Positions 45,672-55,257 of a DNA stretch of 64,000 nucleotides are shown piece after piece. The stretch comes from Calycina herbarum (lineage: Eukaryota > Ascomycota > Leotiomycetes > Helotiales > Pezizellaceae). Under the pieces are notes generated by a model. It worked only from the letters and a program-made list of their open reading frames with translations, was not told where the DNA came from and made no database searches. The stretch covers positions 359,029 through 423,028 of the forward strand of contig LLEY01000044.1 of the NCBI GenBank assembly GCA_001414485.1, given 5' to 3'. Each line of letters starts with the position of its first letter. Positions within the stretch are counted from its first letter, which is position 1. A program made the translations under genes and the position numbers.

Positions 45672-46962
45672 AATGAAGGAAGTGAGATGACTCTAGAATA
45701 GCGTTAAAATAGCCAGAGTTGGAGAGAACGATCTTATTTTCAAAGCAAATAACTTCCTAATTAGGGAGAAGACGATACCATAGGTTACAACGCAAAACAG
45801 AACTTTGGTAACAGGGTCGGTCATTGCTGTCCAGCACCGTTCTGCATTATTGTACTCTTACAAAATGACCTAGCTTAATTGAAAAGCGATGTCCGAATTA
45901 GTTTATTATTAGATTAAAAACTCAATTTCTTACTTCTCCTGGACAAATGGCTGCCTAGCATGTTTTGTATAATAAGAAGAGTGCTGAAGAGTAAGGACTT
46001 AAACAACAAGTCTAGTTAGTAAAGGGATGTCGGCTGGTACCCTGATATCTACTCTACCTAGCCAACTCCCGCTGAGATTATTTCCGTTTCCAAGCTCGCA
46101 CAATTCCGAGTTACAGTACTGGACCACTTATAATCGGCACATGCCCTTTTTACACTAAAACTCGGGGTTAATACTTTAGAATATTTCTACCTTATAATAT
46201 CTAGAAAGTTTTATCCATTTGTGACCTTGTTAATTCGAGTGTTATATATAAATTTATTTATTCGGATTTCTTTTTTAATTTATATGTGAGAATTTATTAG
46301 GTAGTAAAGTTAGGCAAAGTCGTAAAGTGTACATTTTATACTAAAAAGTAGGCGAAATCGGCTAGAAAAATTAACTACTCTATATAGACCAAGTTTCTCA
46401 CTCGCTTGAGGGCACCCTTTACAGCGGGGTTCGCGAATCACGAAGCCTTCAGGGCACTTTAAAGGGAGTTACAGCGTAGTGCCCTATAGTCTCCATACTT
46501 TTGATGGCGTCCGAGGGCGTCCTCCGTACTTATTTGGCTGGTTGAAGCAGTGGTTTTGGAACGACTCTCATTGGTGTCGACGGATTGCTGGCCGAGGCAC
46601 TCGTCGTTAATAACTTTGCAAGGAAGGAAGTATAAAGCACAAGAGCAATCTGAATTGGAGATCATTTAGTCATTCAACTCATAATAAAAATGGTACCCAG
46701 GTACCAATAATGCTATCAGCATTTCGAGGTCCAATCGTCAATATTTCCACAAATTTCAAGTATTACAACTCTCCATTCACTTAATTAAATTACTCTAATA
46801 CGCTCGTATAATTTAATATTTATATAAGTAATTACTTAATACCTTATTTCCACTCTTGCTTACCTAAAAGGTTTCTACTATCTATTTAGAACTATAAATC
46901 ACTAGCGAGAGAAACTATATATCTATTATTATAAGAAGTTAATAACCCTAAGAAGCCTGCTA
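45672..46962. other. intergenic, becoming AT-rich
   Basis: Contains a weak third copy of the hairpin repeat (about 45896-45945) and AT-rich tracts from 46160. No gene supported. Confidence 0.45.
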
Positions 46963-47324
46963 GAGCGTCCCGGATATACTAAAAGCGTAAATCGTAAAAG
47001 TTATATAATTATTAGATAATTATAAATAATATTAAATATCAAATTAAAACGTATTATAGTAAGAGTTATATATATATAATATGAAAGAGACTAGATAAAT
47101 AAGCTCTTACTACTATAATAAGTTTTTAAATTATAACTAAGCTCTTTTTAAGCTAATTACTCTAGATTACTTAATATCGAAGTAATTAGCTTACTTTAAA
47201 AGCTTAAATAATCTTAATTTAAGATTATTTAAGTACTTTTAGCTACTTTTCTCAATAGTATACTAAGTTTCTAATTAGAGTTAGTACTATTTATTTTAGA
47301 AGCTGAAAAGTCTACTTACTTTAT

Positions 47325-47664
47325 TGTTACGGGCCGAATGCAAAGAGGTCAATGGATAAGGTTGTCTTTATTATAAGAAGAATTAACTAAGGAGGGAAGT
47401 CTATTCTACGTAGGAGAGAAGGGGTCTTATACCCCTTGCTTCGAGGTTCCTTAGTAAGTATAAGCTATAAGGAACTGAGATGTCGTTATAGCTCTCGTCA
47501 TAGCTTTCGTTACTAAGGTGATTACCGAGGTGTTAAACCTTGAGCTCTCGTCATAGATCGGTGAGGTGATTACCGAGTGAGGTAATTGCCGAGGTTGTTA
47601 CGTGAGGTCACGTGTTTGTACGAAGGTCGGTAGACCGAGTACTCTTCGGGTGTAAACCGTCACA
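47325..47664 (+). repeat. solo LTR A (340 bp)
   Basis: TGTTACGG...CCGTCACA, flanked by the 5-bp duplication TTTAT (47320-47324, 47665-47669). CA dinucleotides are retained, so it is young compared with the surrounding DNA. Not the same family as the Gypsy LTRs at 5825. Strand arbitrary. Confidence 0.88.
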
Positions 47665-47819
47665 TTTATATACTAACTCTCTTATATCGCCTCTTTCTTT
47701 AAATACTACTCTATATTATTTCTTTCTTTAATATTACTATTCTACTAGTAAATTCTAAATCTTCTACTATATATACTCTCTTCTACTTCTTAATTTAATA
47801 AAGAGAGTAATATAATAAG

Positions 47820-48002
47820 TGTGACAGTCCCAGTCACATACGACTGGATCACGTGCTGAGGTTCTACCGAAGTCTCGCTTAGTGTACATAAATAGAGACA
47901 GAGCGTACTAACTCTCCTCTTCTCTCTTTAGTTTAGTTTTCTTCGAATACAGGTACCATTCTATAAGCATCTCTTTTGGTGCATTTGTAGAGGGCCGTTA
48001 TA
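47820..48002 (+). repeat. solo LTR B (183 bp)
   Basis: TGTGACAG...GCCGTTATA, flanked by ATAAG (47815-47819, 48003-48007). The terminal CA has become TA. A short, third LTR family. Strand arbitrary. Confidence 0.82.
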
Positions 48003-48306
48003 ATAAGTAATAAAGCAAAGACGAGAATATTCTTCTAAGCTTTTCTAAGTACTCTTTAAAAAAGAAAAGCTATTATTAGTAGTAGTAGTAATACTATAGC
48101 GTAATAATCATAGAATTTCAAGTAAAGTAGAAAGTATAAAAAAGACGATTTTAAGTATATATAAAGATTTAAGTTTAGTGAATAAGCTCGGTTATTCTTT
48201 AGAAATTAGAATTCGTACTATTAGATTTATTTAAATAGTCCTTCTACTTAGAGAACTCTTCTCTTCTTATAAATAATCTAATTTTATACTATTATAGAGA
48301 GTTAGT

Positions 48307-48590
48307 TGTAACGGCACGAAACGGATACTACTACAAAAGAGGCATATGGAAGTGCGTTCGATAGAATGACATATCCGAATACTAGGCTCTGATACGAAGG
48401 AAAAGACCAAATTGTTCTTTCCCGATAGAGAGGAGGCAGCTATTTACAAGAGGTTCGGACAATAGTAAGTCCGGAAGCCATCTGGCTATTCTAAATCCTG
48501 AAACAACATCCGTATCGTATCCCATTCGGCACGTAGACTCGGCAATTCCAATTCCGATCATTCCGATCAATTCCTAATGGTTCCATCACA
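48307..48590 (-). repeat. solo LTR C (284 bp), sister of 12262-12536
   Basis: TGTAACGG...CCATCACA, flanked by TTAGT (48302-48306, 48591-48595). Near-identical to the solo LTR at 12262-12536. The 9-nt length difference is a tandem TTCCGATCA duplication here; the rest is a handful of substitutions. Little RIP, so recent or too short to be targeted. Confidence 0.93.
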
Positions 48591-48951
48591 TTAGTATATA
48601 AGATAAGTATACTTTTTAATCTTAAAATAAATAGTACTAACTCTAATTAGAAAATTAGTATATAATCGAGAAAAGAAGTTAAAAGTACTTAAATTAAGAT
48701 TATTTAAGCTTTTAAAGCCTTTTAAGCTAATTACTTTAATATTAAGTAATCTAGAGAAATTAGCTTAAAAGAGGTCTAGTTTTAAGATATAACTTAGAAA
48801 CTTATTATAGTATTATAAGTCGATTTATATAGCCTTTTTTATATTATGTATATATATCTCTTACTATAATACGTTTTAATTTAATATTTAATACCTTTTA
48901 CGATTATCTATTAATTATGATTTACGACCTTTGTATATACGGGACGCTCTA

Positions 48952-49599
48952 ATACGGGATGCCGTACCTGCGAAATAGAAAGCAGCAATGAACAAGCAGC
49001 AAGGAAATTATTGGTTCAAACCTCCTCGTCGACACAGAAAAACAAATGATGGACAGAGCCCTCAATATTTCGCCACAGTTTCATCTTGGGGCGAAGATCA
49101 AAGTTCAGGGAGGCGAGCCGATATTTACTTTATTTAGATGCAAGGAATTTATGGTGTCGAGGGACTTTCAAAAATCACAAGTCAATGTCACAAGAGCGAT
49201 GTCAGACAAAAAGATGGGAGGTAAGTTCATTCCTTAAGCTATATAAATGACCTGATGTCAATATGAGCCAAAAGGAAGTCCATCCCGGGTGAGCGCAAAT
49301 TTTCAGAAAAGCCACGCAGCTAGTAAAATGAGCAAATGAACTTTTGAGGTTTTTGGTGCCATTAAGTTTTTTGTTTTGTTCCAGATCCCAATCTGCATCA
49401 AGATGCAGTAAACTTTGTGAAGTCTTCCAGGTGGGCGCAAGATTCAAAGTCACGCCTCCAAATTTTGGCCCTCGATTCGTAAATCCAGACCTTGATCGAA
49501 AGATGTGACCGACAAGAAGGTTGCAAGTGTATGTGACCATGCCCAATTAATCATTGATAATGGTTGCATATGATTTTTAGGTCAAAATGGCGGTGAGAC
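48952..49599. other. intergenic region
   Basis: No gene supported. A 63-codon frame at 49046-49237 has no recognisable features. Confidence 0.4.
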
Positions 49600-52500
49600 T
49601 CAATCTATCGGTTTGTTAGTTACGCCAGAGAGGGAGAGTGGACCATGTATCTAGACTTACAAGAATGATATTGGAAAAAGCCTTGAGAGCTGTCGTAAGT
49701 GTCGAGAACATCGTAATCAAACTCTTCACGCTCAGCCAAGCTGGTGCCTCGATCATACTGGGAGCGTCGACGGCGTTGCTCATCTCGGAGATGTTGACCA
49801 GCACTTGGTGCAAACAATCCTTCACGTCATTAGTGGGATGAATGAACGAAAGCCAACATGGTTACTTACCAACGTGCTCGGCATTCTCGCAACTACGCTT
49901 CAACTTCGAGGCATTATCAGAACCCGGGAAGACATCCTCCTCTCCTGCTCTGCCAAAAGGATCGTTGAGAGTGAAGAATAACTAAAAGAATTAGAAGAGC
50001 TTGTTTGTCGGGAATTGAAGAGCATACCTTTGGTCGATAATGAGTTGGCTCCAACATGACTGATGAATTGCGGAATTTCTGGATCAAACAATCGCGGCCT
50101 TGGATAGTTGCGTAAGAAACCTCAGCGACCTTGTCACTCTTGAATCGGTGCCTTGTGCAAAGTCAGCATTTGCGAGTACTCCAAAGTTCTGACAGAAGGA
50201 CTCACCACTTTTGATTAGATCGTGCTTCAACGAACTTGACAAGTCAATATGTTAGTAAACAAGCTAACGACCAACATAAGTATATATTTACGTACTTGAA
50301 TGATATCAATAGGATCGACAAAGTTGATAAATGCGTATCCAACACTAGTGAGTAATCAGTGGATGTCTTGAGGAGGTTGGTGATAGGGAAATACATACTT
50401 GCAGTTGTTTGAAAAGTCGATGCGAAGATACATGAAATCGTATCGTCCAAAGCTTGATTCGTCGACGATACCCTTCAACATAGCCTGGTCCACCTTGTTT
50501 GGAATGTTGCGTAGCATTACCTGGTTTCAATCAGTATTCGTGTATCGATCTTGGATCGGTTTGACTTACTGTGGTACGAACGTCCATGCCATCCTGAATT
50601 CTAGCGATGTCAACATGGTTGTGTTGACCGGCAGCAGGGTTTGGATGAGCTCGACGAGCATGTGGTGGAACCTTGACGGCATTTTGACGACGTCCGCTGG
50701 ATCGATTGAAGGGTCCCAATTCTCGTGAGTTGACTGGTGTAGCCGGGCTGTAGCACATGTTTTGCTGTTGGAAAGCAATGGGACTCACACTTTGATCACC
50801 ACCAGCGTACGGATACATTGGAGGGCTTGCAAACATCCCGTGTGCCATATTTGCAAGATTTCCAGTGATTGGTGTTGAACCATGAATGGGAGTCATCATC
50901 TGTGACTGCATTGCGTGAGCGGATGGAGAAGGGTTGTACAGGCCACCCAGCATAACTGGTACACCCTGGGCCATCGCGAAAGCAGTATTGGCAGGGAAGT
51001 AAGTCAACCCGTTAGCCATTGCTTGGGCTTGAGCACCATAAGCATTGGAGCGATCGACTGAGCCTGGTGTTCTGGTTGGGGCGTATGCATTGCTCCGATC
51101 GACGGACCCGGGTGTTCTGTGCATTGGCAGACTGCCACCGTATGCATTTGAGCGGTCAACTGAGCCGGGAGTACGGTTCATGGAGACATTTGGAAGGTAG
51201 GAATCACCTGCAGGGCCAGGAGTTCGAGCAACGTATGCCTTTGAACGGTCAACCGGACTTCTTCCCATTGCAAGATTGCTCATGGATTCGCTCAAACGAT
51301 GAATTCTATCGGTAGGTTGTCGAGTTGGAGTAACTGCAGGGGCAGAGCGAGCATCAACGGGTAGGCTGACGTCTGGGTTATGGTGTCGTGCAGTGATTTG
51401 AACTGGGAGTTCCTTCTGCAAAGAGTCAGTTTCGTTGTACGAAATGGCTTAGGATAATTAAACCGATTGTTCGAGAAGGTTTAGAAGAATTAGAAACTCA
51501 ATTTCTTCATTCTCCTAAACCTTTTCGATTAACAGCTCTGATTGTCTGAGAATATCTCGCACAAGAAGATAAAGGGTGCCGAAGAGCAACGAGCAAACTT
51601 CTTAGGATATGAGACTTACACTCTCGTTCATCGCCTGGACTCTGCTGATAGCTCGAGCAGCAATTGCGGAATCAAAAAACTCGGCAAGAAGATTGTAAAC
51701 ACCAGGTCTTTGGGAGGGAAGCTTTTGCCACGCGCAGAGTGGTCCTTCGGTGGAAAGCAACTTGCGGAGTGATTCTTCAACCTCATGTTTGTTTGCAACT
51801 CGATCAATAGGGTATACAGCCTCCAAAAAGACCTCTCCTTCATGGTTGGACGGTGCAGAGGAATCGGGCGACACAGCCTAGGTTCCAATTGAGTCAGTGA
51901 ACCAAAAATTGATTGTCAAGTAGCTTACCTGTGACCAAGTGACTGGCGTGACGTATGAAATCTCCAATGTCTCCAAATTATCGACCTTCAGTGCAGTGTA
52001 GATATGAGCAGCATCAGCAATATTCGACTCTCGGATATACGCAGTGGCAGTATCGATGACCGTCATTCGGTGGGAACCCTGGCGTCTCCATTTTGTTGCC
52101 GTGAGTTTCTGTAAGAGATGTTAGAACTGCATCAATTGAAATAAGGAAGAGGCAAAGCTTACCGCCAACGACTCTTGAACCAACTTCTCCACATGGGCCC
52201 CGTAGATGGAGCGTATCTTCATACACCGAGAAGCACCAGTGTTTGTTGTGAACGTACCATACTGATCAGCCTCGGCGGCAGTGGGCTTTTGCTTTTGGGA
52301 GTAGTCGGTAGGGGCTGGGGACATGGATGAACTGCGACCACGAACAGCAGAAGAGCTCGCTGCATGTTGTCCGGAGGGAATGCCAAAGGGCTGGAATGCC
52401 ATGGCAGTGGCGGAGAGCTTTGGCTTTCCGGTGACGAAGGGATCATGGTGACCTGCCTTGAGAGGAGTGCTTCCAACCTTTGCGGCGGCTGACTTGGGAT

Positions 52501-52633
52501 TGGGAACACGATCCTCGGGGCTGAATGCCGTCAACTTACTCTCGGGGGTTGCATCGTAGGATCTATTGCTGCTCGTCGAGGAGCGGGGGCTGGCGGCGAA
52601 CATATTGTTCTGTTTTGGGGCGTTAAACATCAT
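49600..52633 (-). CDS. Mei2-type RNA-binding protein (RRM_2)
   Basis: Eleven exons: 52163-52633, 51929-52108, 51620-51877, 51415 down to 50570, 50399-50520, 50296-50344, 50206-50234, 50028-50151, 49870-49981, 49661-49819, 49600-49604; 784 aa. The C-terminal Mei2 RRM (about 586-690) is clear: TVMLRNIPNKVD, FGRYDFMYLRIDF, NVGYAFINFVDP, a HRFKSDKVAEVSYATIQG block and FRNSSVMLEPTHYRP. Exons 2-3 hold two degenerate RRM-like regions. Exon 4 carries a tandem RTPGSVDRSNAY repeat (51034-51180). Exon 3/4 intron (204 nt) contains a hairpin repeat. The last 5-nt exon rests on a GTAAGT donor and a perfect CTAAC branch point; reading through instead adds 15 residues to a TAA at 49620. Mei2 controls meiosis in fission yeast; the role here is open. 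Confidence 0.9.
51031..51180 (-). repeat. in-frame tandem repeat in the mei2-like gene
   Basis: Three perfect RTPGSVDRSNAY units, separated by 4-8 variable residues, plus a degenerate upstream SPVDRSKAY/ARTPG unit. Every unit has the same SVDRS core, a possible basophilic kinase or 14-3-3 site. Confidence 0.85.
51471..51530. repeat. hairpin repeat, copy 1 (inside mei2-like intron)
   Basis: A self-complementary ~60-nt unit: AAGGTTTAGAAGAAT...AAACTCAATTTCTT..ATTCTCCTAAACCTT folds on itself. Similar sequence recurs at 54774-54822 and, more weakly, 45896-45945. Confidence 0.65.
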
Positions 52634-55257
52634 GCTGATGTTAAGTTGAGAGGATGAAAGGTAAGGTGGTGGGGGGGAGAGGGGAGGAAAGTAAGAAAGA
52701 AGGAAAATGTTGATGTTGTGGAGTTGGCAGTTTGGAAGGAAATGGGGACCCACAATGCTGTCCCAAGTTTGTTGGATCTGTACCAAATGTGCCACAATCA
52801 AGTGCGTCCAAGGATAATGAACGTCTAGGGAATGTTTGCGTTAGCGGATGGCTTGTTGTTAAGATAACAAATGTATGATGAATGATGGATGGAGAAGTGG
52901 GGAAGATGATATTCTGGGAATCCAGAATTGGAGGATTGGAGGGCTGGCGGGTTAGGGCGCGCAACACCCCAATGAAAGGATGAGGAATTGCAGCTGCTGT
53001 TGTTGTTGGACTTGGAGAGGAGGGTGATGAACATACCAGATATGGAATCCAAAGAACAGAGACAGAGGCAATGCTCGACTAAATCTGCATGCGCAGAACA
53101 AAAAAGAGGTGAGGGATGGATAGCGGGCGGGGTGATGATGAGGAATCGAGGTTGTTGTGGTGTTGAGGAAGAAGAAGCGGGAGGGTGGAAGAAATCGAGA
53201 AGTAATTAAACAGCGGTGTTCCTGTTCCTAGTCGCACCTGCCCAAAAATCCAAGTGGGCTTTATACGTGGGTATCTATTCAAGAGGAAGGCGCGATCTGT
53301 TGTTGTTTGGAGGAAGGAGAGAAAAGGCGCGGGCTCTGGTGTTGACAGCCTGGTACGTATCGCTCTTCCCTCGTCAAGCACTTCGGCGACCAATCACAGC
53401 CCTTGTATTTAAAAAAAACACTGTCCCCACCCGGCTGCTTCCGATGCGTACCCTGAATAGAATGATGTATGATGTAACAGAGACAGGTGCCCTAAAGGAT
53501 AATGATGTGTGGTGACTGTTTGTTGATTTAGATGTGCATGCGTGAGACCCCTGTGCATCAAGATGCATCACTCAAAGGAAGATAGGCAGCCGGTTTATAT
53601 AGAAAATAAAGGTTTCCGAAATGTATGCACTAAGTCTGTCAACAAGAAAACTCTTCTGCAAAATCTTTTTCACCCACCCCTGGTAAAAGAATGAACTTTC
53701 ATTCACCTTTGAAAATGTGACCTTGCAACCCCATCAAGGTGCATGTTACCACCCATGTATCTTTCATATATTATAAGAAAAGTACAACCACAGTTAAAAA
53801 CATCATGCGAGAAGCTACTCCCAAATTGACGTTCACCATTTGAAAGACGCTTTCAGAAACCGACCACCACAACTACAAGCCAGAGATCAATATAAACTTG
53901 TCTTTTCAAAAGGGCTTCTTAACAGCCATTGCCACTTGGGACAGCGCAAGGTGCGCAATCAACTGGTGAAAGTGCAATTTACTGCGATATAGTATAAACT
54001 CAAGTCTCAGTCCAACAAACTTTAACAATTACATCGTTAACGGAGACATATTCTTTTGTGCTGTAGCCTCAGTTTCAATCCCGACTTTGTCAAAACCGCA
54101 ACTTTGAGATTTGCTAGAGATGATTCCCTTGATTGGGATAACATTGCGGAATGCATCGACGATACTCTGTGCAATATATGGCACTGCTTTGATACCCAAA
54201 ATGAAGATGAGGAGTGTAGCAACAGCTAAATTGTGATTCATCCTGCCACAATTTTGAGCTCAACTTTGGGCCCAGCTTCGTACAAGATGTTGAGGATTAC
54301 TCTTCAAGTTTGAAGAGCTATCGCCACTTGAAACAATAGTAATCTACAGTGCATATTGTGGTAAAGACTGAGGGCTCAGCCCAAGTAAGTTGATGGAGAT
54401 GAAGGCAGAGGCTTCTTTCTTGTTAGTTGCACTTCTCGTGTCCTCGGAATCGTCAACTCTTAGAACTTCTCCCTCTGACATGGTGGTATACTTGACGACC
54501 AAGTTAGAGATGTCTTTAAAACTACGGCCACGGAGGCTCAGAGTCTCTGAGTCAGATGTCGATTATACTCTTTGGAGGGGTTATACATGGGATGAAGGCG
54601 AATATAAATCCCTCATATAAAATTGGCCCAAGGGCAAGATGCCTGTAATTTGGGGTTTTTAAGTATTAGTATTAGAAATAAGGGTTGAGCCATAATTTCT
54701 ATGTACATCCAAAATGATCCAGCACAGAAAATCATGGCAAAAGGTCGAGGATAAAGAGGAGTATGGTGTGGACAAGGTTAGAAGAATCAAGAACTGTATT
54801 TCTCATTCTCCTAAACCTCTCTGCACAATTACTCCGCTTCTCCTGAACTTATTGTCACAATGTTCCCCAGTGAATTATCTAGGTGTACACTGAAATACAA
54901 CCCAAACTCCTGCTACCTTGCTCATTCAAATCTGTCACCATAGATCTATACGGGATCAGTAAGTTAATATATCTATATTATAGATGGATTGTATACTTGC
55001 CTTTGTTCTGGAAGCTAGAGAAGGCGTGGAGAGAGAAGCGGGAAATTGAGACGTTGGGTTTAGGTTACACATTCAGTGAGAGCTTCGGCAATCACCCGAT
55101 ATAAAGCCGGCCTAGGTACTTCGAGTCCATCAGTAGGCCTCAAGATAATGCCAGCAGCAGAATTCCAGCATCGCAATAGCAAGTTCTTGCACTGTTAAAC
55201 TCCCTAGGCTTATGCCATGTTCCATAAAAATTTCTAAACTACCAAGTTTCCTTCGAA
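52634..55257. other. long gene-free region between mei2-like gene and SEC15
   Basis: No gene I can support. 52640-53500 is probably the promoter and 5' leader of the mei2-like gene. A 70-codon minus frame at 54029-54241 begins with a hydrophobic stretch and could be a small membrane protein, but no splice or family support exists. Confidence 0.4.
54774..54822. repeat. hairpin repeat, copy 2
   Basis: AAGGTTAGAAGAATCAAGAA...TTTCTCATTCTCCTAAACC, the same foldback core as copy 1 at 51471-51530. Confidence 0.6.

Larger units (their letters stand above)
46961..48951. mobile_element. long inverted-repeat element interrupted by three solo LTRs
   Basis: Left arm 46963-47319 and right arm 48591-48949 are reverse complements over about 350 nt (AT-rich, diverged). 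The ends read GAGCGTCCCG...CGGGACGCTC, bordered by TA on both sides (46961-46962, 48950-48951). Similarity continues inward past the LTR insertions (ACTAACTCTCT at 47672 against its inverse before 48302). A TA duplication and long inverted repeats would fit a Tc1/mariner-type relic. The alternative is two separate head-to-head copies of one decayed repeat. No transposase seen. Confidence 0.65.

Noticed and set aside
48382..48570. 62-codon minus-strand frame
   Set aside because: Lies within solo LTR C.
54029..54241. 70-codon minus-strand frame with hydrophobic start
   Set aside because: Could be a small membrane protein, but there is no independent support.
54390..54620. 76-codon plus-strand frame
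   Set aside because: Low-information sequence without family, intron or promoter support.
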